Shown here: piece by piece, positions 28,493 to 36,561 of the stretch
Layout of the letters: every line of letters starts with the position of its first letter
Numbering within the stretch: the first letter of the stretch is position 1
Source of the DNA: Clostridia bacterium
Lineage (GTDB): Bacteria; Bacillota; Clostridia; Christensenellales; Aristaeellaceae
Direction of reading: 5' to 3'
Length of the DNA stretch: 64,000 nt
Assembly (NCBI GenBank): GCA_017470095.1
Contig: JAFUFC010000073.1
Location: 1-64,000, forward strand
The notes under the pieces: model-generated
What the model saw: only the letters and a program-made list of their open reading frames with translations
Database searches by the model: none
What the model was told of the DNA's origin: nothing
Position numbers and translations under genes: made by a program

Positions 28493-30013
28493 ATGGGCGA
28501 GCGGGCATATATTGCCATCGATTTAAAAAGCTTTTACGCCTCGGTGGAGTGCGTGGATCGGGGACTGGATCCCCTGAACGCCCATTTGGTGGTGGCGGAT
28601 GAAAGCCGTACGGAAAAGACCATTTGCCTGGCGGTATCCCCGGCGCTGAAGGGCTACGGCGTGCCGGGCCGGGCCCGACTGTTTGAAGTAGTGCAAAGGG
28701 TCAGGCAGGTCAACGCCGGACGAATCGAAAAGGCCCCCGGGAAGCAGTTTACCGGCTCCTCTTTTCTGGAATCAGAGCTGCGGAAAAACCCGGCTTTATC
28801 CCTGGACTATATCATCGCCAAGCCACGCATGGCCCATTACATGGCCTGCTCCACCCGGATTTTCAACATTTACGGCCGGTTCGTGGCCCCGGAGGATATT
28901 CATGTGTACTCCGTGGACGAGGTATTCATGGATGTGACGGCGTATTTAAAAACGTACCAGTGTACGCCCCGGGAACTGGCCATGCGGATGATCAAAACCG
29001 TGCTCAGGGAAACGGGCATCACTGCCACCGCCGGCGTCGGCACCAATCTTTACCTGGCCAAGGTGGCCATGGATATTGTGGCCAAGCATATGCCGGCGGA
29101 TAAGGATGGCGTGCGCATTGCGGAATTAAACGAGCAGGCCTACCGGGAGCAGCTGTGGGGCCACACCCCGCTGACGGATTTCTGGCGGGTGGGGCCTGGC
29201 TACGCCCGGAAATTGGAGGCGCTTGGATTGCGCACCATGGGGGATGTGGCCCGGTGCAGCCTGGGCAAGCAGTATTCTCCCTACGGGCAGGAAAAGCTGT
29301 TCAGGCTCTTTGGCGTCAACGCCGAATTGCTCATTGACCACGCCTGGGGCTATGAGCCCTGCGCCATCGCCGATATCAAAGCCTATAAGCCGGAAAACAA
29401 TTCAATTTCCTCCGGCCAGGTACTCCAATGCCCCTATGAATTTGAAAAGGCCCGGCTGGTGGTGCGGGAAATGGCTGACGCGCTGGCGCTGGATTTGGTG
29501 GATAAGCATTTGGTTACCGATCAAATGGTGCTGACGGTGGGGTATGATACGGAGTGCCTCACTGATCCTATGCGCCGGGCGGCCTATGACGGGCCTGTCG
29601 AAATGGACCGCTATGGCCGGGCAACGCCCAAAATGGCCCACGGCAGCATCCGCTTGCCCCGGCAGGCTTCCTCCGCCAAAATAATCACCGACCATGTGAT
29701 GGCGCTGTATGACCGCATCGTGCACCCCCAATTGCTGGTGCGGCGGATGTACGTGGTGGCCAACCACGTGGTGGATGAGCAGGATGTGACCGTTCCTGCC
29801 ACGGAGCAGCTGGATATGTTCACCGACTATGCCGCAGAAACCGCCCGGCGGCAGGCGGAGGATGAAGCGCTGCGCAGAGAGCATGCCCGGCAGCAGGCGG
29901 TGCTGGAAATTAAAAAGAAATTTGGAAAAAACGCCATCCTCCGGGGAATGAATTATCAGGAAGGGGCTACCGCGAAGGAACGAAATGCCCAGATCGGCGG
30001 CCACAAGGCGTAG
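28493..30013 (+). CDS. Y-family DNA polymerase (UmuC/UvrX-like)
   Basis: About 506 residues, translesion polymerase. Palm motifs: AIDLKSFYASVEC near 8-20 with the first catalytic Asp, and YSVDEVFMDVT near 138-148 with the second Asp/Glu pair. The helix-hairpin thumb region is around 210-260 (LEALGLRTMGDVARCSLG), and the little-finger domain lies beyond 300. The length (>500) and the spacing of the first two motifs fit the UvrX/YqjW-like group rather than the ~360-residue DinB. The start is taken at MGERAYIAID, six bases after GGAG; ATGs 12 and 15 bases upstream are also in frame and overlap the previous stop. A YolD-like gene, the usual partner of this group, lies two genes downstream. Confidence 0.9.
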   Translation: MGERAYIAIDLKSFYASVECVDRGLDPLNAHLVVADESRTEKTICLAVSPALKGYGVPGRARLFEVVQRVRQVNAGRIEKAPGKQFTGSSFLESELRKNPALSLDYIIAKPRMAHYMACSTRIFNIYGRFVAPEDIHVYSVDEVFMDVTAYLKTYQCTPRELAMRMIKTVLRETGITATAGVGTNLYLAKVAMDIVAKHMPADKDGVRIAELNEQAYREQLWGHTPLTDFWRVGPGYARKLEALGLRTMGDVARCSLGKQYSPYGQEKLFRLFGVNAELLIDHAWGYEPCAIADIKAYKPENNSISSGQVLQCPYEFEKARLVVREMADALALDLVDKHLVTDQMVLTVGYDTECLTDPMRRAAYDGPVEMDRYGRATPKMAHGSIRLPRQASSAKIITDHVMALYDRIVHPQLLVRRMYVVANHVVDEQDVTVPATEQLDMFTDYAAETARRQAEDEALRREHARQQAVLEIKKKFGKNAILRGMNYQEGATAKERNAQIGGHKA

Positions 30014-30055
30014 GGCGTGCCTCCCAATATATCTTACTTGAGGAAGGATGAAAAA

Positions 30056-31234
30056 ATGCAATACCGCAAGGACAGATACGGAAACGATATTTCCATCCTG
30101 GGTTTTGGCTGTATGCGGTTCACCACCGTGGCCGGGAAGATCGATTTGAAAAAGGCGGAAAAGGAAATCATGGCCGCCATGGATGCCGGGGTGAATTATT
30201 TTGACACGGCCTACATTTATCCCGGCAGCGAAGCGGCGCTGGGAGAAATTTTGCAGCGGAACAGCGCCCGGGACAAGGTGTTCATCGCCACCAAGCTGCC
30301 TCAGTACCTTTTGAAAAATCGGGACAGCGCGGAGAAATATTTTGCCGAGCAATTGCGCCGCCTGCGCACCGATCATGTGGATTATTATTTAATGCATATG
30401 CTCACCGATATCAAAACCTGGGAGCGATTGAAGGCCCTGGGCATCGTGGAATGGCTGGAGGAAAAGAAGAAAAGCGGCGCGATCCGCCAGGTGGGCTTTT
30501 CCTATCACGGCAATTCTGACATGTTCTGCCAGCTGGTGGATGGGTATGACTGGGATTTTTGCCAGATCCAGTATAATTATCTGGACGAGCATTCCCAGGC
30601 TGGGGCTACGGGGCTGCATTACGCGGCGGGGAAGGGCTTGCCCGTCATCATCATGGAGCCTTTGCGGGGCGGCAAGCTGGTGAAAAACCTGCCCCCGACC
30701 GCAGTCAAGCGCTTTCGGGAATACGGCGTTCAGCGCAGCCCGGCGGAGTGGGCCTTCCGCTGGCTGTGGAACCAGGGGGAGGTCACCTGTGTATTGTCCG
30801 GCATGAATTCTGTGGAGATGGTGCAGGAAAACTGCCGGGCGGCATCGGAGGTAAAAATCGGCGAATTTGGGGAAGAGGAAAAAGCCCTGCTTCGGGACGT
30901 GGTGGCGGCTATCAACGAAAAAACCAAGGTGGGCTGCACCGGCTGCCGCTACTGCATGCCCTGCCCCCAGGGGGTGGATATCCCCGGCACCTTCGCGGCC
31001 TACAACCGGTACTATTCCGACGGCGCCTTCGCCGGGCTGAAAGAATTTTATATGTGCACCGTGCTCAGGAAGGATTCCACCTCCCCGTCCAAGTGCGTCG
31101 GCTGCGGCAAGTGCGAAGCCCACTGCCCTCAGGCCATCCCCATTCGGGAACAATTGAACAACGCCCGCAAAAAGATGGAAACCCCGGGCTTCCGCCTGGT
31201 GAGCCGGGCGGCCAAAATGATCATGAAGTATTAA
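30056..31234 (+). CDS. aldo/keto reductase with C-terminal [4Fe-4S] ferredoxin motifs
   Basis: 392 residues. The N-terminal two thirds form an aldo/keto reductase barrel: GFGCMRF, NYFDTAYIYPGSE (catalytic Asp and Tyr near 45-51), ATKLP (Lys), and YYLMHML (His near 117). The last 90 residues carry two cluster motifs, CTGCRYCMPCPQG near 300 and CVGCGKCEAHCPQ near 348. This is the common anaerobe class of ferredoxin-linked oxidoreductases with unknown substrate. AGGAAGG precedes the chosen ATG. It lies between the Y-family polymerase and the YolD-like gene with short gaps, so it is probably co-transcribed. Confidence 0.92.
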   Translation: MQYRKDRYGNDISILGFGCMRFTTVAGKIDLKKAEKEIMAAMDAGVNYFDTAYIYPGSEAALGEILQRNSARDKVFIATKLPQYLLKNRDSAEKYFAEQLRRLRTDHVDYYLMHMLTDIKTWERLKALGIVEWLEEKKKSGAIRQVGFSYHGNSDMFCQLVDGYDWDFCQIQYNYLDEHSQAGATGLHYAAGKGLPVIIMEPLRGGKLVKNLPPTAVKRFREYGVQRSPAEWAFRWLWNQGEVTCVLSGMNSVEMVQENCRAASEVKIGEFGEEEKALLRDVVAAINEKTKVGCTGCRYCMPCPQGVDIPGTFAAYNRYYSDGAFAGLKEFYMCTVLRKDSTSPSKCVGCGKCEAHCPQAIPIREQLNNARKKMETPGFRLVSRAAKMIMKY

Positions 31235-31243
31235 GGAGCGGCC

Positions 31244-31681
31244 ATGGAACGGGATCACCGGTACGACGATATCATTCACCTGTCCCGGCCTGAATTGCCG
31301 GGGCATCCCCGGATGGGGATGATCGACCGGGCGGCGCAGTTTTCCCCCTTTGCCGCGCTGACCGGGTACGAAGCGGCCATTGAGGAGGCCGCCCGCCTGA
31401 CCGATGAAAAAATTGAAACGGGGGAGGAGCAGCTGGCGGCGCTGAATGAAAAGCTGCACCTGCTGCAATGGCATCTGCGGGAAAGGCCCATCGTGCGCGT
31501 TACCTGCTTCCAGAAAGACGCGCGCAAAGCTGGCGGCGCGTACATCACTTTGACCGGAAGGCTGAAAAAACTGGATGAAACAGCCCGGCAGCTGAAGCTG
31601 GAAAATGGCGCGGTGGTGGATTTTGGCGATGTGCTGGAACTGGAAAGCGAGATTTTTCCAGCCAAATTTGGAGAAGGATGA
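31244..31681 (+). CDS. YolD-like protein
   Basis: 145 residues. The N-terminus YDDIIHLSRPELPGHPRMGMIDRAAQFSPFAAL is the YolD-like signature (MxxxDRAAQFxPFxAL). A helical coiled segment follows (about 45-75), then a beta-rich end similar to other family members. YolD-like proteins are encoded beside UvrX/YqjW-type Y-family polymerases and are thought to control or assist them, as UmuD does for UmuC; that is family knowledge. Here an aldo/keto reductase gene separates the two, which is unusual. AAGGAG precedes the ATG; a strong terminator follows. Confidence 0.8.
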   Translation: MERDHRYDDIIHLSRPELPGHPRMGMIDRAAQFSPFAALTGYEAAIEEAARLTDEKIETGEEQLAALNEKLHLLQWHLRERPIVRVTCFQKDARKAGGAYITLTGRLKKLDETARQLKLENGAVVDFGDVLELESEIFPAKFGEG

Positions 31682-31682
31682 C

Positions 31683-31735
31683 CGGCGGCAAAAGCATTCG
31701 GCAGAAAAGTGTTTATGCTTTTCCGCCGTTTTTTT
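31683..31735 (+). terminator. terminator after the YolD-like gene
   Basis: Left arm CGGCGG-C-AAAAGCA, right arm TGCTTTT-C-CGCCG, then seven Ts. Confidence 0.8.
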
Positions 31736-31797
31736 CGCTTTCGCAATTTTTCTTCAACCATTTCCTTTCATTTTCTTGCATAAAATTCGGAAAAGAA

Positions 31798-31826
31798 TTG
31801 ACCGTTTTTGTCATTTGCGATATAAT
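31798..31826 (+). promoter_or_regulatory. strong promoter of the lactate dehydrogenase (Etf) operon
   Basis: TTGACC, 17-base spacer, TATAAT (31821-31826), 40 bases before the etfB start. Confidence 0.85.
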
Positions 31827-31866
31827 GAACCCATTGGTGAACCTTTTTATAAAAGGGGAGAAGAAC

Positions 31867-32646
31867 ATGAACATTTTTGTGTGCATCAAACAGGTGCCTG
31901 CCACCAACAAGGTGCAGGTGGATGAAAAGACGGGCGTGCTTAAGCGCAATGGGGTCATGAGCAAAATGAACCCCTACGATCTGTATGCCGTCGAAACGGC
32001 GCTGCGCTTAAAGGAGGAGCATGGGGGCAAAGTGACAGTGGGTACCATGGGGCCGCCCCAGGCCCAGGCCATCATCAAGGAAGCCTTCATGATGGGGGCG
32101 GACGAGGGCTATGTGTTTTCCGACCGGCGGCTGGGCGGCGCGGACGTGCTGGCCACCAGCTACACCCTCTCTCAGGCCATCCAGAGCGTGGGGGATTTTG
32201 ACCTGATCCTCTGCGGCAAGCAGACCACCGACGGCGATACCGCCCAGGTGGGTCCGGCCATTGCCGAGCATATGGGCATTCCCCACGCCGCATGGGTGAC
32301 GAAATTGACGGTGTCCGGCGACGGCGTGGACGCCCAGCAGCAATTGCAGGACGTGATCGAAACCGTGCATATGCCTTTCCCGTGTCTTGTGACGGTGGAG
32401 CAGGATATTTTCATGCCCCGGCTTCCGTCGCTCAAAATTGCCAAGGAGATTGGCAACAAGGAAATCCACATCCAGGGGCTGGATTCCTTCCTGGATACGG
32501 ATGAAAGCCACTACGGCCTGTCTGGCAGCCCCACTCAGGTGGAGCGCATCTTCCCGCCGGATAACGATACCGAGCACGAAGTCTGGGACGGTGAAGGCGC
32601 GGCGGAAAAGCTGCACGATCAATTGAAAAAGTGGAAATTCGTGTAA
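31867..32646 (+). CDS. etfB: electron transfer flavoprotein beta subunit (LctB-type)
   Basis: 259 residues. MNIFVCIKQVPATNKVQVD is the classic EtfB start, and CGKQTTDGDTAQVGPAIAEHMG near 118-139 is the nucleotide/flavin-binding signature of the bifurcating EtfB group. It pairs with the EtfA encoded 15 bases downstream. With LctD it should form the bifurcating lactate dehydrogenase known from Acetobacterium woodii, which drives lactate oxidation with NAD+ by coupling to ferredoxin oxidation. Cytoplasmic. GGGGAG precedes the ATG. Confidence 0.93.
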   Translation: MNIFVCIKQVPATNKVQVDEKTGVLKRNGVMSKMNPYDLYAVETALRLKEEHGGKVTVGTMGPPQAQAIIKEAFMMGADEGYVFSDRRLGGADVLATSYTLSQAIQSVGDFDLILCGKQTTDGDTAQVGPAIAEHMGIPHAAWVTKLTVSGDGVDAQQQLQDVIETVHMPFPCLVTVEQDIFMPRLPSLKIAKEIGNKEIHIQGLDSFLDTDESHYGLSGSPTQVERIFPPDNDTEHEVWDGEGAAEKLHDQLKKWKFV

Positions 32647-32661
32647 AGGAGGAACGCGACC

Positions 32662-33849
32662 ATGGCAAAAATTGCAATTTTGGAACGCAAGTGCACCGGC
32701 TGCGGCCTCTGCCAAAGCAATTGTCCCTTTGGGGCCATCGATATGAAGAATGGCAAGCCCGATTTGAACGCTGCCTGCAAGGTGTGCGGTATCTGCGTGA
32801 AAAACTGCCCGGAAAAGGCCATTTTGAAGCTGGAAACCAAGGTGGATTCCGTCGATAAATCCAAGTGGAACGACATCCTGGTGTTCGCCGAGGTCAGCGG
32901 CGGGCGGCTGCATCCCGTGTGTCTGGAATTGATTGGCAAGGCCCGGGAACTGGCGAAAAACGTGAATTACAAGGTCAAAGCTGTTCTGGTGGGCAGCGGC
33001 GTGAGCGCCTTCGCGGAAGAACTGCGCCACTACGGCGTATCGGAAATCGCTGTGTATGACGACCCGGCCTTATCCTACTTCCGGGCGGATGCATACGCTT
33101 CCTGCGTGGAGGATTACATCAAATACGCCCATCCCAGCGTGGTGCTGGTGGGAGCTACTTCTCTGGGCCGTTCCCTGGCGCCTCGCTTGTCGACCCGATT
33201 CCATACCGGCCTGACAGCCGACTGCACCAAGCTGGAACTGCGGGAGAACACCGACCTGGTGCAGATCCGCCCAGCTTTTGGCGGCAACATCATGGCGCAG
33301 ATTATCACCACCAACACTCGGCCCCAGTTCGCCACCGTGCGCTACAAGGTGATGAACCCGCCGATGCGGCAGGAGGAGGCGGCGGGCAATATCGTGCCCC
33401 GCAAAATCCCCAAGGCCGTGGCGGATTGCAAATCCTCTTGCGTCAGCGTCCAGCCCATTCCGCCCAAGCAGAGCATTTCCGACGCGGAGATCCTGGTGGT
33501 GGGCGGCCGCGGGCTGCAAAAGGAAAGCGACCTGGATATGATCAAGGAACTGGCCCAGCTGCTGGGCGGAGACTGGGCCACCACCCGCCCCCTGGTGGAG
33601 AAAGGCTGGAGCACCAACGACAGGCAGATCGGCCTGTCTGGCCGCACGGTGCGGCCCCGGCTCATCATCACCTGCGGCGTCAGCGGCGCCATCCAATTCA
33701 CCGCCTGCATGAACGGCAGCGACCATATCGTTTCCATTAATACCGACAAAGACGCGCCCATTTTCGATGTGGCCCATATCGCCATCGTGGGCGATCTGTA
33801 TGAGATCGTCCCGGCGCTGATCAAGCAGCTCAAGGAGGCCCAGGCATGA
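32662..33849 (+). CDS. etfA: electron transfer flavoprotein alpha subunit with N-terminal ferredoxin domain (LctC-type)
   Basis: 395 residues. A two-cluster ferredoxin domain begins the protein: CTGCGLCQSNCP (about 11-22) and CKVCGICVKNCP (about 37-48). EtfA alpha domains follow; the C-terminal FAD-binding segment is SGRTVRPRLIITCGVSGAIQF near 325, then INTDKDAPIFDVAHIAIVGD near 358. The ferredoxin extension is typical of LctC and related EtfAs that exchange electrons with ferredoxin. Its stop overlaps the start of the dehydrogenase gene by four bases (ATGA), so the two are translationally coupled. Confidence 0.94.
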   Translation: MAKIAILERKCTGCGLCQSNCPFGAIDMKNGKPDLNAACKVCGICVKNCPEKAILKLETKVDSVDKSKWNDILVFAEVSGGRLHPVCLELIGKARELAKNVNYKVKAVLVGSGVSAFAEELRHYGVSEIAVYDDPALSYFRADAYASCVEDYIKYAHPSVVLVGATSLGRSLAPRLSTRFHTGLTADCTKLELRENTDLVQIRPAFGGNIMAQIITTNTRPQFATVRYKVMNPPMRQEEAAGNIVPRKIPKAVADCKSSCVSVQPIPPKQSISDAEILVVGGRGLQKESDLDMIKELAQLLGGDWATTRPLVEKGWSTNDRQIGLSGRTVRPRLIITCGVSGAIQFTACMNGSDHIVSINTDKDAPIFDVAHIAIVGDLYEIVPALIKQLKEAQA

Positions 33850-35243
33850 AAACATTCAATCACGTAACGGAAGCTGATTTGCAATATTTCCGGGCATTGA
33901 TGCCGGGCCGGGTATTTGCCGGGGAAGACATTTCTACCGACTATGACCACGATGAAATGACGGAATACGGCCATTTCATGCCGGAAGCTGTCTTGCAGGC
34001 ATTGTCCACCGAGGATGTCAGCAAGGTGCTTCAATACTGCAATGAACACCGCATCGCCGTCACTCCGCGGGGCGCAGGCACGGGATTGTGCGGCGGGTGC
34101 GTGGCTATTCACGGCGGCGTCGTTTTGTCCACGGAAAAAATGAAAAAAGTGCTGGAAGTGGACACGTCGAATATGACTGCCACGGTGGAGCCTGGCGTGC
34201 TGCTGATGGAATTTCCCAAAGCTTTGGAGGGTACGGGGCTGTTCTATCCCCCGGATCCCGGTGAAAAAACCGCCACCATGGGCGGCAACGCCATGACCAA
34301 CGCCGGCGGCATGCGGGCCGTGCGCTACGGCGTCACGCGGGATTATGTGCTGGGAATGGAAGTCGTCCTGGCAGACGGCAGCGTGATCAACCTGGGCGGA
34401 AAAACGGTGAAAACCTCCTCCGGCTACAGCCTGATCGACCTGATGGTGGGCAGCGAAGGTACCCTGGGCTTTTTGACCAAATTGACCGTTAAGCTGGTGC
34501 CCGAACCCAAGGTCAACCTGTCGCTGCTCATGCCCTTTGACGACCTGGATGCCTGCATCGGGGCTGTGCCCAAGGTGCTCTCCTGCGGGTGCGACCCGAC
34601 CGCTGTGGAATTCATGGAGCGGGAGGTCATCTCCTGCGCCGAAACGTATTTGGGCAAGCAGTTCCCCGATACCAGCGCCAACGCCTATTTGCTGGTGCGG
34701 CTGGACGGGGCCAGCGTCGAGGCTTTGCAGCCTTCCATCAATACGTTGACTGACCTGGCTTTATCGATCGGGGCCAAGGATGTATTGCTGGCCGATACGG
34801 ACGAACGCAAGGAAAGCATCTGGAACGCCCGGGGCGCGTTCCTGGAAGCCATTAAGGGCAGCACCACCACCATGGATGAGTGCGATGTGGTGGTACCTCG
34901 GGACATCATTCCGGCCTTCGTGCACCGGATGGTGGAAATTGGCGGCCAAGTGGGCGTGCGCATCCGTTCCTTCGGCCATGCTGGGGACGGCAACTTGCAC
35001 ATTTACGTTTGCCGGGACGACCTGCCGGAAGGCGAATGGAAAGAAAAAGTAGCGTCCGTCATGGAGCAGCTCTACGCCACGGCCCGCTCCCTCCACGGGG
35101 AGGTCAGCGGCGAGCACGGCATTGGTCACGCCAAGAAGGAATTCCTGCGCCAGAGCGTGGGTGACAAGCAGATCGAACTGATGCGGGGCATCAAGGCAGC
35201 CTTCGATCCCAACGGCATCCTGAACCCGGGGAAAGTGGTGTAA
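33846..35243 (+). CDS. lctD: FAD-binding lactate/glycolate oxidase subunit (LctD/GlcD-type)
   Basis: 465 residues of the VAO/GlcD flavoenzyme family. FAD-binding domain: TPRGAGTGLCGGCVAIHGGVV near 75-95, PGEKTATMGGNAMTNAGGMRAVRYG near 138-162, and GSEGTLGFLTKLTVKL near 202. The C-terminal cap domain carries FGHAGDGNLHIYV near 378 and GEVSGEHGIGHAKKEFL near 420 with the substrate-handling His residues. The operon context (etfB-etfA-lctD) argues for D-lactate oxidation coupled to NAD+ and ferredoxin; a 2-hydroxyacid other than lactate cannot be ruled out. No LctA-like regulator or lactate permease lies next to it. Confidence 0.92.
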   Translation: MKTFNHVTEADLQYFRALMPGRVFAGEDISTDYDHDEMTEYGHFMPEAVLQALSTEDVSKVLQYCNEHRIAVTPRGAGTGLCGGCVAIHGGVVLSTEKMKKVLEVDTSNMTATVEPGVLLMEFPKALEGTGLFYPPDPGEKTATMGGNAMTNAGGMRAVRYGVTRDYVLGMEVVLADGSVINLGGKTVKTSSGYSLIDLMVGSEGTLGFLTKLTVKLVPEPKVNLSLLMPFDDLDACIGAVPKVLSCGCDPTAVEFMEREVISCAETYLGKQFPDTSANAYLLVRLDGASVEALQPSINTLTDLALSIGAKDVLLADTDERKESIWNARGAFLEAIKGSTTTMDECDVVVPRDIIPAFVHRMVEIGGQVGVRIRSFGHAGDGNLHIYVCRDDLPEGEWKEKVASVMEQLYATARSLHGEVSGEHGIGHAKKEFLRQSVGDKQIELMRGIKAAFDPNGILNPGKVV

Positions 35244-35261
35244 CTTCGCCATTGGATGGGA

Positions 35262-35283
35262 GAGAGGCGGGCGACCGCCTCTC
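35262..35283 (+). terminator. hairpin after the lactate dehydrogenase operon
   Basis: GAGAGGCGG, GCGA loop, CCGCCTCTC, then CCTTGGTTTTGG; weak U-tract. Confidence 0.55.
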
Positions 35284-35322
35284 CCTTGGTTTTGGGCAGA
35301 TTAACGATAGGAGAGAATGACG

Positions 35323-36402
35323 ATGAAAAAAGGGCTGTGCCTGTTCCTGACTTTGATGCTGGCAGCGATGCTGCTGCCCGCTTTGGCAGAGGACGGGAAA
35401 ACTGAAACGCCTTACATTCGCATCACGGTGAAGGATTATGGCGACCTGTACGCAGAACTGTATCCCGATATTGCTCCCATCACGGTGGAAAATTTTCTCA
35501 AGCTGGTGAATGAAAAGTTCTATGACGGGCTCACTTTCCACCGGATCATTTCCGGCTTTATGATCCAGGGCGGCGATCCCTTGGGTAACGGCACCGGCGG
35601 CAGCAGCGAGCAGATCAAGGGTGAATTTTCCTCCAACGGCGTAAACAATCCCCTGTCCCATGCTCGTGGGGTGCTGTCGATGGCCCGCTCCAACGCGCCG
35701 GACAGCGCCTCCTCCCAGTTCTTCATCATGCACCAGGATTCCACTTACCTGGACGGTAACTATGCCGCCTTCGGTAAGGTGTTGTCCGGGCTGTGGATTG
35801 TGGACAAAATCTGCCAGGCCACGCCGGTGCAGGACAATAACGGGACCGTGCTGAAGGAGGACCAGCCTATCATCGAGTCTATCCGGATGGCGACGCGGGC
35901 GGAAGTGGACGGGGCCATGGCGGCGGAAGCAGCCAACGGCGCGTCCGGCACCGTGTATCATGACCTGCTGAGCAACCTTTCTTTCCCCGTGCCGGAGGGC
36001 TGGAACAAATACGCGGACGCCGCTGCTCAAACCATTTTCGTGCATGCCGCGGCGCTGAACCGGCCCATCTTCCTCTTGCGCTATAATCAATGGGACAGCC
36101 TGTCCGCCGCCTATAAGCAGTATTTTGCCGAGCAGAATATGACCCGGCAGGATATGGACACCCAGGCGTTTAAAAAGGATTCCCTCATTAGCCTGACCGG
36201 CCTCGATCCGGCGGACTTCACGGAAGAAACCCACAGCGGCGTGCTGTTCTATACGGGAGAGAAGACAGCGGAAGACGACCCCGCCGTCTATTACGTGGGC
36301 GCGCATGATGCGTATATCTACCTGTTTGCCTTCGGCGGCACCCGGGCGGATGCGTTGTATGGCGATCTGACGGCGATTTTGGATCGATTGGCCTTTGAGT
36401 GA
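35323..36402 (+). CDS. exported cyclophilin-type peptidyl-prolyl isomerase with extra C-terminal domain
   Basis: 359 residues. A Sec signal peptide (KKGLCLFLTLMLAAMLLPALA) is followed by a cyclophilin domain at about 30-190: FHRIISGFMIQGGDP (active-site Arg, Phe, Met, Gln), GVLSMARS.APDSASSQFFI and YAAFGKVLSG. The last 165 residues have no family I recognise; they hold several aromatic-rich strands and may be a substrate-binding or client domain. The ATG used is nine bases after AGGAG; another ATG six bases upstream is too close. It likely folds exported proteins in the cell wall space. Monocistronic by position. Confidence 0.88.
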   Translation: MKKGLCLFLTLMLAAMLLPALAEDGKTETPYIRITVKDYGDLYAELYPDIAPITVENFLKLVNEKFYDGLTFHRIISGFMIQGGDPLGNGTGGSSEQIKGEFSSNGVNNPLSHARGVLSMARSNAPDSASSQFFIMHQDSTYLDGNYAAFGKVLSGLWIVDKICQATPVQDNNGTVLKEDQPIIESIRMATRAEVDGAMAAEAANGASGTVYHDLLSNLSFPVPEGWNKYADAAAQTIFVHAAALNRPIFLLRYNQWDSLSAAYKQYFAEQNMTRQDMDTQAFKKDSLISLTGLDPADFTEETHSGVLFYTGEKTAEDDPAVYYVGAHDAYIYLFAFGGTRADALYGDLTAILDRLAFE

Positions 36403-36430
36403 ATAATTTGTTGAATAAATAGACGCAAAA

Positions 36431-36523
36431 AATCCTCCGCGCGGAAGCGCTCAGGATGACAAAACAGGAGAACACAGCATTTTCCCTCAGTTTGTCATCC
36501 TGAGCGCCGCGGCGCGAAGGATC
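36431..36523. repeat. REP-like long inverted repeat (TCATCCTGAGCG element)
   Basis: Two 33-base arms (36431-36463 and 36491-36523), with a perfectly matched 17-base inner part (TTTGTCATCCTGAGCGC and its complement) and a 27-base loop. The TCATCCTGAGCG...GCGAAGGATC style is a dispersed repeat I recall from many bacterial genomes. It lies between convergent genes and has T-runs outside each arm, so it may also act as a bidirectional terminator. Confidence 0.8.
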
Positions 36524-36561
36524 TTTTTCTTCATCCTGATTCAATGATTTGGAAAGAAGGA

